33,553 nucleotides of DNA, from positions 1 through 33,553 of the forward strand of contig JAITAU010000025.1 of the NCBI GenBank assembly GCA_031283965.1, given 5' to 3'. The notes under the pieces were generated by a model. It searched no databases. It saw only the letters and a list, made by a program, of their open reading frames with translations, and was not told the DNA's origin. Shown here one piece after another: positions 11,000 through 20,302 of this stretch. The first letter of the stretch is position 1; the number at the start of each line of letters is the position of its first letter. This stretch comes from Holosporaceae bacterium. Lineage in GTDB: Bacteria > Pseudomonadota > Alphaproteobacteria > UBA3830. Both the position numbers and the translations under genes were made by a program.

Positions 11000-12163
11000 A
11001 TGAAAATGAGATTAACTCTTTTGAAACAGAAGCGCACGGTGCTGGTTGCAACGATGGTCGTGGTGTTATTTGGTGTCGTAGGGTACATCGGGTATCAGTT
11101 GTGTGGTGGAAAGTCTCGGGTATCTTCCTTCGAACCACCGGCTGTGATGGTAAGTAAGGCCGCCTTTGGTGCAGTGGTGAAGTACATAAATGGCATCGGT
11201 ACCCTGCGGGCGTTCGATTCTGTCGTCATCAAGTCCGAAGTTAGCGCAAAGATAGAAAAAATACACTTTTCTGAGGGAACTGTTGTGAAGGAAAACGATC
11301 TGCTAGTGGAATTGGACTCTTCAAGCGCCAAAGATTCTCTTTTGGAGGCGGAAGCCCAATATCGAAAGGCCAAAAGCGAGTTTGATCCTACCGAAAAGCT
11401 GACTGACAAGGGCATCGTTGCTAGACTTCAGCGGGACGTTAAGAAGGCAGAGATGGAGATGGCTGCTGCCAAGGTGAGCGCCTATAGAACCAATCTGGAA
11501 AAACACAAGATTTTGGCTCCGTTCGGCGGAATGGTCGGACTCAAGGAAATCAGCCGCGGACAGTTCGTTTCTCCAGGAGTGGAATTGGTAAAATTAGTTG
11601 ATTGTCATCCGCTAAAGGTCGATTTTAAGGTGGCTGAAGTGGATGTTGGGAATGTCTACGTGGGGCAGAAGGTAAAAATTCTAGTTGGCGGAGATAAAAC
11701 ACAGGAATATGAAGCCACAATCATTGCCATAGATCCGGAAAGCGACAAAATCAGCCATAGTTTCGACGTTAGAGCTACTCTTGATGTACCGGAGGAAGAA
11801 AGCGGGAACCAAGTTCTTAAACCAGGGCGCTTCGTCAATGTGCAAATCGCCATCGACGGAGATCAGCGGGGAATTTTGATTCCAGAAAGCGCAATCGAAA
11901 AGGTTGGCGAAGAGGATATGGTCTATCGGGTCGTAGAGGGTCTTGCCATCCGAACGCTGGTAACTTCAGGCATGCGCCGGGACGGAAATGTGGAAATCAT
12001 TACCGGCATCAATGAAGGCGACACTGTCATCACCAGCGGCCAGAGTAATGTGTTGGACGGCAAAGAGGTGGCCATCCAAAGCGGGCAATCGCTGTCTGAT
12101 GTGACTAAGGGAATCAGCGAACTATATCAGCAGCAGAAGCTGAAGCGTAATGCCACCAAATAA
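11000..12163 (+). CDS. RND efflux periplasmic adaptor subunit (HlyD/MFP family)
   Basis: KSEVSAKIEKIHFSEGTVVKENDLLVELDSS, HKILAPFGGMVGLKEISRGQFVSPG, LKPGRFVNVQIAID, VIPESAI-like motifs; ATG at 11000. Confidence 0.93.
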   Translation: MKMRLTLLKQKRTVLVATMVVVLFGVVGYIGYQLCGGKSRVSSFEPPAVMVSKAAFGAVVKYINGIGTLRAFDSVVIKSEVSAKIEKIHFSEGTVVKENDLLVELDSSSAKDSLLEAEAQYRKAKSEFDPTEKLTDKGIVARLQRDVKKAEMEMAAAKVSAYRTNLEKHKILAPFGGMVGLKEISRGQFVSPGVELVKLVDCHPLKVDFKVAEVDVGNVYVGQKVKILVGGDKTQEYEATIIAIDPESDKISHSFDVRATLDVPEEESGNQVLKPGRFVNVQIAIDGDQRGILIPESAIEKVGEEDMVYRVVEGLAIRTLVTSGMRRDGNVEIITGINEGDTVITSGQSNVLDGKEVAIQSGQSLSDVTKGISELYQQQKLKRNATK

Positions 12164-12182
12164 AATCGGAGATTAACGGCAC

Positions 12183-15100
12183 ATGGAGATAACTGAAATC
12201 TGCATCAGAAGGCCGGTTTTGGCCACGGTGCTTACACTTGTTGTGGTTGTGTTGGGTCTTGTAGCCCAATCAAGACTGCCGGTGCGGAAAGATCCGAAGG
12301 TGGAAAAGTCCATGATTTCCGTCGAGGCGGAGTTTATCGGGGCCAGCCCTAAGGTGGTAGAAGCACAGATCACCAAGATATTGGAGGGGGCGTTTGCCAC
12401 CATCGCCGGTGTTGACATGATAAAATCAGATAGCCGTAATGACGAATGCAAGATAACCATCGAATTTTCTCCGGAAAGAACGCCGGATGGAGCAGCTTCT
12501 GATGTGCGAGATCGTCTCGCGCAGATAAGAAATCAACTGCCACACGGCATTCCAGAACCGATCATTAGAAGGGACGCCGCCGACGCCCATTCTGGGTCTT
12601 TTGTGGTTTTCACCAGTGATCATCACAGCATCGACGATCTGCGGGACTTCGTGGAGAAGTATGTGAAAGCTAAATTCGAGACTCTGCCTGGTGTCGGGCG
12701 TGTGGTTTTGTCTGGCGGAAACGTGAAAACCATGAGAGTGTTTCTGGATCCGCAGCGTGTGGCCGCCTACGGGTATACGCCGGTTGACGTGGCTGAGACA
12801 ATCGGAAATCAGCATGTTCAGCGGCCCTGCGGTCGTCTCATAAGCAAGGATCGAGAGTACATGCTGGTGGCCAACGGTGAGCTCAGCAAGCCTGAGGAGT
12901 TCGACGAGATCGTTCTGCCGTCCAATGGTGTTGAAAAAGTGGTGAAAATCAAGGATATTGGCAAATCTAAGCTGGTACCGGACGATATTCGAGCCGGCTC
13001 CTGGTTCAACGGCAAGGAATGTGTCACTTTGGGTATTGTAAAGCAATCAACAGCGAATCCGCTGGACATCAGTGTCGCCATCAAAAAGATTCTGCCGGAG
13101 GTGAAGGAAATATTACCCACTGGGGCTGAGGTCATTATCGCCATGGACGAGGCCGATGACATCAGCGCCTCTATGTCCAACGTTTATAGGGCAATTTTCG
13201 AGGCTACATTCCTTGTGGTGCTGGTGGTTTTCCTATTCCTGTGGTCATTTAGAGCGACTTTGATACCGATTGTTACAATTCCGGTCTCGCTGTTGGGAGC
13301 TTTTGCTCTCCTCTACGCCTTCGACTTCTCCATAAACACCTTCACACTTCTGGCCATGGTGCTGGCAGTCGGTTTGGTTGTGGACGACGCCATCGTTGTT
13401 TTGGAGAATGTTCATCGGCACATGGAAAAGGGATTATCGAGATTCAAAGCGGCCATTGTGGGATCCAATGAAATATTTTTCTCCATCATCGCCATGACAC
13501 TGACGCTGGCTACCGCCTATGTGCCCATCGCCATGACTCCTGGAAAAATTGGGAAGTATTTCCGGGAGTTTGCTCTGACGCTGTCAGGAGCCGTCCTGGT
13601 TTCTGGATTTGTTGCTTTAACGCTGTCGCCCATGATGTGTTCGAAATTATTGAGCACTGAGCGTCGAAAGAGTGCCACCGGGTTGTGGTTACGGGCTGCA
13701 GACTACCAGAAACATATTCTGGAAAGCATTGAGGCCAAGTACCTTCAGCTCCTGACTATTGCCCTGGACCAGAGATACATCGCTCTTGGAATCGGAGGGG
13801 TTCTCGCTCTGTTGGGCATGCTGATGTTCAACGTAATTCCAGCCGAAAGCCGGCCAATAGAGGACATCGGATACATTTCAATCCACGGTAACGGCCCCGT
13901 GGGGGCAAGCTACACGTTCATGGAGGAGACGGCGAAAAAAATTGATGAAGTTCTCGCCAAGACTCCGTTTGGACGAAACAGATGCATCAGCGCGGACACC
14001 AGTAAGATAACAGGATGGGTACAGTTGGTGGATTGGCGAGATCGGAAGATGAGCTCGCGTGAGGTGGCAGAGAAAATTCATCCTTTCCTGAAACAGATTA
14101 CGGGAGTTCACTGTTCCGCCAGCGCTGGTTACGGTGACTCCGACAAGGATACTGTAGATTTCATTCTCCAGACGAACCAGAGTTTCGATTATCTGGCGAA
14201 GTATGGTGGGAAATTTCTCTGGACTCTGCAGACCAACTACCAGGGACTTCAGGCACCACTGCAGTCGTCACTGTTGCCGCCGCAGCAGGAGTACGTCATC
14301 GACATAAATCGCGATAAAGCTGCGTCCCTTGGGATCTCCATACGGGACATCATCTCTACCATTGAGAGCTTCATCAAGGGACAAAAGGCGGCCAACGTCC
14401 AGCGGGAGGCCAAACGGGACGAGTTGTTCATTCAGGTGGAGAAAAAGTTGCGGCAAACTCCTGACGATCTGTCTCGCATAATGGTGAGATCCAGGCTGAC
14501 GCCTAGTAATAGCGATCGCTTGAGGCTTAAGCAGACGTCGTTTAAGGAACATGAGCCGAAGATGGTACCGATTACTGATCTCATCACCATAAGGGAGCGA
14601 CAGTCGCCTATTGGGTTGAGTCACCACAACCAGATGCTGTCAATTGTGGGGTTCGGCAACATCGCCAAGGGGTACAGCATGGGAGGGGTTGTTGATGATC
14701 TCAGCGAACTGAAGTATCAGTTTCTACCGGATACAATCCAGCTAACGTTTTCCGGAGCTACGAAGGCATATTTGGAAGAAAGTAAGCAGATTGCTCTGGT
14801 CTTCGGATTGGCGTTAATTTTCGTGTTTCTGATCTTGGCCGCTCAGTTCGAAAGCTTCATAGATCCGTTCGTCATAATGCTGAGCGTACCTTTTTCCATA
14901 GTAGGGGCTCTAGTGCTGCTTTATGTGGTTCCTAATGGGACTCTGAATATATACTCAAAGGTTGGTCTCATAACACTCATAGGACTCATCACAAAGCATG
15001 GTATTTTGATAGTAGATTTTGCCAATGCCATGGCACAGCAGGGAATAGCTGTCATGGAATCCGTGAAACAAGCGGCTTTCCTCCGACTGCGACCGATTTT

Positions 15101-15296
15101 GATGACCACCTTCGCCATGGTGATTGGTGCCATTCCTCTGGCGCTAGCCACCGGCGCTGGCGCAAATTGCCGCCGGCAGATAGGATTGGCCATAGTTGGT
15201 GGCATGTCACTAGGGACTATATTTACGCTGTTCATTGTTCCCATCGTCTATCTGATGCTGGCGAAATTCAAATCCTGGAATGCGCAGGAAGAGTGA
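12183..15296 (+). CDS. RND efflux inner-membrane permease (AcrB/HAE1-like)
   Basis: 1037 aa; CIRRPVLATVL, LPVRKDPKVE, PGVGRV, VGLVVDDAIVVLENVHRHME, SSxxFxxP-type loops, GLITKHGILIVDFAN, RLRPILMTTFAMVIGAIPLALATGAG. Confidence 0.96.
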   Translation: MEITEICIRRPVLATVLTLVVVVLGLVAQSRLPVRKDPKVEKSMISVEAEFIGASPKVVEAQITKILEGAFATIAGVDMIKSDSRNDECKITIEFSPERTPDGAASDVRDRLAQIRNQLPHGIPEPIIRRDAADAHSGSFVVFTSDHHSIDDLRDFVEKYVKAKFETLPGVGRVVLSGGNVKTMRVFLDPQRVAAYGYTPVDVAETIGNQHVQRPCGRLISKDREYMLVANGELSKPEEFDEIVLPSNGVEKVVKIKDIGKSKLVPDDIRAGSWFNGKECVTLGIVKQSTANPLDISVAIKKILPEVKEILPTGAEVIIAMDEADDISASMSNVYRAIFEATFLVVLVVFLFLWSFRATLIPIVTIPVSLLGAFALLYAFDFSINTFTLLAMVLAVGLVVDDAIVVLENVHRHMEKGLSRFKAAIVGSNEIFFSIIAMTLTLATAYVPIAMTPGKIGKYFREFALTLSGAVLVSGFVALTLSPMMCSKLLSTERRKSATGLWLRAADYQKHILESIEAKYLQLLTIALDQRYIALGIGGVLALLGMLMFNVIPAESRPIEDIGYISIHGNGPVGASYTFMEETAKKIDEVLAKTPFGRNRCISADTSKITGWVQLVDWRDRKMSSREVAEKIHPFLKQITGVHCSASAGYGDSDKDTVDFILQTNQSFDYLAKYGGKFLWTLQTNYQGLQAPLQSSLLPPQQEYVIDINRDKAASLGISIRDIISTIESFIKGQKAANVQREAKRDELFIQVEKKLRQTPDDLSRIMVRSRLTPSNSDRLRLKQTSFKEHEPKMVPITDLITIRERQSPIGLSHHNQMLSIVGFGNIAKGYSMGGVVDDLSELKYQFLPDTIQLTFSGATKAYLEESKQIALVFGLALIFVFLILAAQFESFIDPFVIMLSVPFSIVGALVLLYVVPNGTLNIYSKVGLITLIGLITKHGILIVDFANAMAQQGIAVMESVKQAAFLRLRPILMTTFAMVIGAIPLALATGAGANCRRQIGLAIVGGMSLGTIFTLFIVPIVYLMLAKFKSWNAQEE

Positions 15297-15432
15297 TTCT
15301 TTAGCGATATGCTGATGTTTTGTGGCACTTGGTGTACTTTCTTTAAAAAAAAATGAGAAAAAATAGTGTGTTCAACATTTATTAAACAATTCCCGTTAGA
15401 GTACCACTGTAGAGCAGGAAAGAGAGGAAAAT

Positions 15433-15609
15433 ATGTTGATGAGTTTATTGAGGAAAATCCGTAAAAGCTCGAGAGGTGCCACCCTCATCGAATACGGACT
15501 TCTTGCGGCACTGATTGCTGTCATGTGCATTCTCGGCATCAGAAGTGTTGGCAATAGTGCCAATATTGCCTTCAGCAAGGCTGCGGGTGCGCTGGATGGC
15601 GCTGTATAA
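15433..15609 (+). CDS. Flp/Fap-type (Tad) pilin, 58 aa; not in the supplied ORF track
   Basis: Manual translation MLMSLLRKIRKSSRGATLIEYGLLAALIAVMCILGIRSVGNSANIAFSKAAGALDGAV*; G/ATLIEYGLLAALIAV is the Flp processing-site/hydrophobic signature; GGAAAGAGAGGA upstream. Confidence 0.9.
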   Translation: MLMSLLRKIRKSSRGATLIEYGLLAALIAVMCILGIRSVGNSANIAFSKAAGALDGAV

Positions 15610-15711
15610 AGCATTTTGCGAAGGAACGATGTGGAGCGCAGACACTCGCACTGGCGCACCTGTTGCGTTGCGAGGGTTCAAACAGCCGTTCCAACAAAAA
15701 TAACTACCAGA

Positions 15712-15733
15712 GAGGTCGTTATGTAACGGCCTC
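15712..15733. other. 10-bp hairpin (GAGGTCGTTA-TG-TAACGGCCTC), no T-run
   Basis: Complementary arms with one G-U pair, between the Flp pilin and sodB. Confidence 0.5.
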
Positions 15734-15806
15734 GGTTCGTAAGCCCAGGCATTGCCAGAAATCGGTTGATATCCGACATATCGCGAGTAGCGTCTGAGGA
15801 TTAGCC

Positions 15807-16397
15807 TTAAAAATCAATCGGCAGTTGGGATTCACAGAATTCCCAGTTGAGGCATTCCCGAATGATTCGACCTATGTAAGAGGCACGGTCGTTGCGGTAG
15901 TCGATGTAGTAGGCATGTTCCCACAGGTCCACGACGCAGATTGCCGTTTGCTCCGAGCCAAGCGGATTTTCGGCGTTGGAGCTATTACAAAATGCCAGTT
16001 GGTCGCCTTTCAGTGTTAGCCAACACCAGCCGCTGCCGAATATTGCGTTGGCGCAGGCAGCATACTGATCTAAGAAGGCCTCCCAGGAGCCAAACTGCGC
16101 CTCTGCCATGGTTTTGAGCTTCCCTCGCGGCCTTTCGGAGGAAATTTTCAGACATTTCCAATAGAAATCGTGATTGAACAGCTGAGCGGCGTTGTTGAAT
16201 ATCTTCTGGTCGACGCCCCTGGACTGAACTACGATTTCCTCCAGAGTCTTATCTACAAATTCCCTCCCAACCGCCAATGAATTTAGCGCATTAGCGTAGC
16301 CGCAATGGTGCTTGCCGTAGTGATAATCCTGCGTCTCCTGGCTCAAAATCGGCGCCAAGTCGTTATTTTGATGAGCATTTTGTGCATAAAACTTCAT
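15807..16397 (-). CDS. sodB: Superoxide dismutase [Fe]
   Basis: QETQDYHYGKHHCGYANALN, FNNAAQLFNHDFYWKCL, FGSGWCWL, DLWEHAYYIDYRNDR; metal ligands H, H, D, H all present. The ORF opens further upstream (16889) but homology starts at 16397. Confidence 0.96.
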   Translation of the reverse strand: MKFYAQNAHQNNDLAPILSQETQDYHYGKHHCGYANALNSLAVGREFVDKTLEEIVVQSRGVDQKIFNNAAQLFNHDFYWKCLKISSERPRGKLKTMAEAQFGSWEAFLDQYAACANAIFGSGWCWLTLKGDQLAFCNSSNAENPLGSEQTAICVVDLWEHAYYIDYRNDRASYIGRIIRECLNWEFCESQLPIDF

Positions 16398-16508
16398 CGT
16401 CACCTCCCGATCCACATGATAGAATTCTACATCGTTCCTTGGCATTTTCCCAAGGCAAATCGCAAAGTTTTTTGCAATGTTCTGCGGAGGAGGGTATGCA
16501 AAGTTAAA

Positions 16509-17654
16509 ATGACGTTCTTGAAAATTATGAAAAAAACAATGAAAATCGTACAGATGATATTTATTTTTGTATCTGTGTCGGCGATTCTGGTGGCTCTGTA
16601 CCTGCAGTTGCCGATGTTTGGCAAGTTGCCGCTGGGGGGGCGCTTGGCGAGGATTGAGCGATCCCCCAACTTCCGAGATGGTAGATTCCACAACCAGAGT
16701 GAAACTCCGCTGATGACCGGCAATCCGGCGAGTACCGTGCTGAAATTTCTCTGGCGCAGTCGAAGATTCCTTTCCGACAGTGGCAGACGCCCGAAGAACA
16801 AGCTGCCGACCATCAAAACGGATCTCAAGAATCTTGGTCCGCAGGAGGATGTGCTGGTCTGGTTCGGGCATTCTTCCTATCTCATTCACCTCGGAGGTAG
16901 AAATATTCTGGTGGATCCGCTGTTCAGCCGGGTATCATCGCCGATCCTGTTCTTCCCCAAGGCTTTCAGTGGCACGGAGATTTATCAGCAGGAGGACATG
17001 CCGGAGATTGATTACCTGATCATCACCCACGACCACTGGGATCACCTGGACTACGAGGCTCTGCTGAAGCTCGCGCCCAAAATCAGGAAAATCATCTGTG
17101 GGCTCGGCGTCGGCGCCCATCTGGAACACTGGGGATTCCGCCGATGGCAGATCATCGAGATGGACTGGAATGAAAACATCTCGCCTGAGACCGGCCTCGT
17201 TGTTCATTGCTTGTCGGCCCGACATTTTTCAGGACGCGGAATTCTTCGCAACCGCAGCCTCTGGGCGTCATTTCTTCTGAAAACCGAGGATTTCAGCCTG
17301 TACATCGGTGGCGATGGCGGCTACGGTCCTCATTTCGCCGACATCGGCGCCAAATTCGGCCCCATCGATCTCGTGATTCTGGACAGCGGCCAGCACGACA
17401 AAAATTGGAAACATGTTCATATGGCCACTGACGAGGTGGTGCGAGCCGCTCGGGACTTGCGGGCGAAAATGCTGCTGCCGGTGCACATCTGCAAGATTTC
17501 TCTGGCGAATCATGGTTGGAAAGAGCCGTTGGTGGAGCTGTCGTCGCTGATCAACGGAGAAAATTTCCCGCTCCTGACCCCCATCATCGGCGAAAAGGTG
17601 AATCTTCGGTCAAGGCGGCAGATCTTCCGTAGATGGTGGGAGAATTGCGAGTAG
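16509..17654 (+). CDS. Membrane-anchored MBL-fold metallohydrolase (NAPE-PLD/RomA-like)
   Basis: N-terminal TM, VWFGHSSYLIHLGGRNILVDPLFS, ITHDHWDHLDYEALL, LPVHICKISLANHGWKEPL. The upstream extension from 16305 is antisense to sodB, so the start is placed at 16509. Confidence 0.88.
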   Translation: MTFLKIMKKTMKIVQMIFIFVSVSAILVALYLQLPMFGKLPLGGRLARIERSPNFRDGRFHNQSETPLMTGNPASTVLKFLWRSRRFLSDSGRRPKNKLPTIKTDLKNLGPQEDVLVWFGHSSYLIHLGGRNILVDPLFSRVSSPILFFPKAFSGTEIYQQEDMPEIDYLIITHDHWDHLDYEALLKLAPKIRKIICGLGVGAHLEHWGFRRWQIIEMDWNENISPETGLVVHCLSARHFSGRGILRNRSLWASFLLKTEDFSLYIGGDGGYGPHFADIGAKFGPIDLVILDSGQHDKNWKHVHMATDEVVRAARDLRAKMLLPVHICKISLANHGWKEPLVELSSLINGENFPLLTPIIGEKVNLRSRRQIFRRWWENCE

Positions 17655-17847
17655 ATTTCAGTTTTCTCCATCATCGCTATGGGTTTTTCCGTTCTTGTCA
17701 TCTGGAACTATGCAGAGACGGTGGATGGTGTTACTTTTTTGCCACTATAATTCTTAATTTTTTGTAAAAGATATTTTTGCGCGTCGATAATTCTGGAGTG
17801 TCATGCTACAGTGGCGCCGAAGTTGGCTTTACAATGGGGAGAGGTTT

Positions 17848-18792
17848 ATGAAGAAGGTATTGATGGCGAGTCTTTTGGCAGTGTCGCTGCCGGTGTTCGG
17901 TGAGAGCATAACTGCGGAGGTAGATGACGAAGGCTGTTCCTGCAGCGAAAAAGAATGCGGAGATCCCTGCCGTTGTAAGGGAAAAAACGCTTTTGCAGGA
18001 TGGTATGGGGGGGGAGGGGTCGCTTTGAATGGCCTCTATGGGCAGTGTGAGGTGGAACAGAGCGTGTTCAAAGCAGAACAACTTGCTGTCGTGTACGCCG
18101 GTGCGCTAATTATGAATAATGGGATAGGAGTTCTTGCAGACCTTCAACTCAATGGGTTCCCTCTCGGAACAGTGGCCGTCGAAGGGGGGGGGGCTGGTGG
18201 GGCAGCGATCACGTCCATTAATGTGAAAAGCGTGCGCCGTCAAAGTGCTATTTCGTCCCGTTCAGAAAACTTGGGTGCTTGTTTGTGTGCAGGATGGGGC
18301 GGTTTTGTTTCCGGAAATTGTTACGTTGGAATCGAGGGAGCGTTGGACGTAGGCGCTAGCAAAAGTCATCGGTGTGGCAATTCTTCTCCTGAGGGCTTCG
18401 GAGGTGTTGTCGGTAAGTCGTCTGGGTGGAATCCAACAATTTGCTTAATCCATGGTTTTTATGTTGATTGTTTGTCGTCTTTGGTGTACATTAAAGGTGG
18501 TGTTGGCTATAGTCGTTACGAGGTTAGTTACGGTAGAAGCTCGGCGCGACTTAGTTGTCTTGCCCCAGTTGCCGGATTGGGAGTTCGGTGGCGGTACGGT
18601 GAAAAGTGTTTCGTGTGCCTGGAGGGAGAATATGTCTTTCAACAAGATAAAAAAATGGAAATGTTGGGAGAAACGTCTGGAGAATTCGGTACAGGGGTAG
18701 GAAGAGTCAATGTTGTGTTCGTCCGTCAAGATTCCGGTCGGATTAAAGGTCGTCGGTGTGGCGTTCGGATGATGGTTGGTTTTCAACTGTGA
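17848..18792 (+). CDS. Secreted outer-membrane-like protein with Cys-rich N-terminus; contains G8 and G10 tracts
   Basis: Signal peptide MKKVLMASLLAVSLPVFGES, SD GGGGAGAGG, alternating Gly/aromatic strands (AGWYGGGGVALNGLYGQ, CLCAGWGGFVSGNCYVGIEGAL, YIKGGVGYSRYEVSYG), C-terminal VRMMVGFQL. Confidence 0.8.
   Translation: MKKVLMASLLAVSLPVFGESITAEVDDEGCSCSEKECGDPCRCKGKNAFAGWYGGGGVALNGLYGQCEVEQSVFKAEQLAVVYAGALIMNNGIGVLADLQLNGFPLGTVAVEGGGAGGAAITSINVKSVRRQSAISSRSENLGACLCAGWGGFVSGNCYVGIEGALDVGASKSHRCGNSSPEGFGGVVGKSSGWNPTICLIHGFYVDCLSSLVYIKGGVGYSRYEVSYGRSSARLSCLAPVAGLGVRWRYGEKCFVCLEGEYVFQQDKKMEMLGETSGEFGTGVGRVNVVFVRQDSGRIKGRRCGVRMMVGFQL
18184..18193 (+). repeat. Poly-G homopolymer G10 inside the OMP-like CDS
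   Basis: gtcgaaGGGGGGGGGGctggtgg; a second tract G8 lies at 18007-18014. Confidence 0.95.
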
Positions 18793-18839
18793 CCCGCAAA
18801 AAAAAAGGGGAATAGTTGAGTTTTTTTTGGAGGAATGAA

Positions 18840-19907
18840 ATGAAAAAGAAGGTGTTGGCGGCTGTTTTGACAGCTGCTTGTGTTTGTGGAACGTGTTTCT
18901 GCGCTAACGGGTTGGGTCTGGGAACTAACAACTTGAACTCGTATGTCGCCGAGTACGGGAAAAATGTGGATAACGCTGTCGTGCTTCCGGCTCCGGGTGG
19001 CAGAGAAACTATGACCGTACCGGCAGGAGTGGCTAGCGCTGCCGTCGCTCGAGCAGCGTATGTCTCGGATAATGCCGTGCCCGCTGGAAGTCTGCTGTCT
19101 GGGAGTGGGGCAGAAAATGTTGGATCTGCCCGTATTGATTTCTGTAATGCGTGGCGAAACCTTTTAGATTTGCGTTTTAGAATTGCTGATGGAACGTTGC
19201 CACGGGCTCAATTGGAGAATGAGTATGGTAATGCCATCAATACGCTTTGCAGAAAGTATGCCGATTATCTGGCCGGAATTACTTGCCGTCCAGCCGTTGT
19301 CGTGTTCGGTGATAGAGCGTTGCCCGTGGCGGGTATTGACCGGTTTCAATATGGTGCTATTGACGTAGAATATGACGCAGCTGTTAGTAGCGGAGACTGG
19401 GGGGGCGGTGCTCCTGTCGACAACATCGCTGAGTCCAATCAAAACATTGTCGGAGCTGGTACCTGGTATCGTATCCCAAATATTAACCCCGTAAGCGTCC
19501 TTGCTATGTATGCCTCTTTCAGCCAGCTTTTGTGCACCACCGAGGAACGCGTAGACATCGGGTATGAAGGGGGGAATACGCCTGATAGCTGGGTCAGTTA
19601 TCTGACTGTTGCTGGATTTCAAAGATTGTGCGAGCGGTTGAATGTCGACGAAAAAAGTGCCGTGGGCCAGTGCTGTTTGGGCCTGATGATTATGTCGGGG
19701 TTGTGTCTGTCCACTGCGGGGAACGTCCGTGATCACACCGAACGCGCTTGGGTCGACGGTCCGTTCCCCGGTGCAGGGGAAGGCGGCGAAGCCGTGGAAC
19801 CCGAAAGTATTACTCTTCTCGATATGCATAGTGGAGAACTAAGTGCTTTCGGAAAAGAAATATGTGGTCTTATTAAATTACAAGGCTCGAGTGTGGCAGC
19901 CCTCTAG
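18840..19907 (+). CDS. Secreted Cys-containing protein A of unrecognised family
   Basis: Signal peptide MKKKVLAAVLTAACVCGTCFCANG, SD TTGGAGG at 18828-18834; shares ordered motifs with the 20303-21451 product. Confidence 0.8.
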   Translation: MKKKVLAAVLTAACVCGTCFCANGLGLGTNNLNSYVAEYGKNVDNAVVLPAPGGRETMTVPAGVASAAVARAAYVSDNAVPAGSLLSGSGAENVGSARIDFCNAWRNLLDLRFRIADGTLPRAQLENEYGNAINTLCRKYADYLAGITCRPAVVVFGDRALPVAGIDRFQYGAIDVEYDAAVSSGDWGGGAPVDNIAESNQNIVGAGTWYRIPNINPVSVLAMYASFSQLLCTTEERVDIGYEGGNTPDSWVSYLTVAGFQRLCERLNVDEKSAVGQCCLGLMIMSGLCLSTAGNVRDHTERAWVDGPFPGAGEGGEAVEPESITLLDMHSGELSAFGKEICGLIKLQGSSVAAL

Positions 19908-19941
19908 AAAAAAGGATGCTGCTGAAGTTCGTTCTGTTAAG

Positions 19942-19968
19942 GCGCTCGCCTTGTGCGGGCGCTTCTTT
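19942..19968 (+). terminator. Putative intrinsic terminator after protein A gene
   Basis: GCGCTCGC-cttgt-GCGGGCGC stem followed by TTCTTTCG (weak U-tract). Confidence 0.55.
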
Positions 19969-20302
19969 CGTGTGCGATAGCGTTCTTCCTGATGTCATCC
20001 AGGGGTCACTTGCTTTAGCGCTGATGCCGCAAATGTCTTTGTGGTGAAGAATTTCGCGATCGTCACCAGTAAGGTATGTGGGTTATTTTTAAAAGACCAA
20101 GTGGTAATCACACTGCAATGACAAAAAATACCGTTTTAATTTCTGCTATAACTCCTGAATCTAGAACCAAATTTAAAAATTATGCGGCTCCGTCTAATCC
20201 AACGGCACTTAAAATTAAAAAAAAAGTAAAAATTAATATTGACGTCATTCCAACATGACACTATATTGCGAACGTGTTTGTTTAATAGAAAGGAGTAATG
20301 GA

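Noticed and set aside
10825-11138. ORFs around tRNA-Pro(CGG), including SEQEDSNLRPQPPEGCALPG and [24 protein letters not shown]
   Set aside because: Known-style artefacts from translating a tRNA gene.
12426-13180. Minus-strand ORFs of 206 and 120 aa within the RND permease
   Set aside because: Fully antisense to a well-conserved RND gene; no independent support.
16305-16508. N-terminal extension of the MBL-fold ORF and, on the other strand, the 15807-16889 extension of sodB
   Set aside because: The extensions are antisense to conserved coding sequence of the neighbouring gene; homology begins at 16509 (MBL) and 16397 (sodB).
20076-20258. 60-aa Lys-rich ORF between proteins A and B
   Set aside because: AT-rich intergenic sequence, no SD, low-complexity KIKKKVKINID; not enough evidence for a gene.
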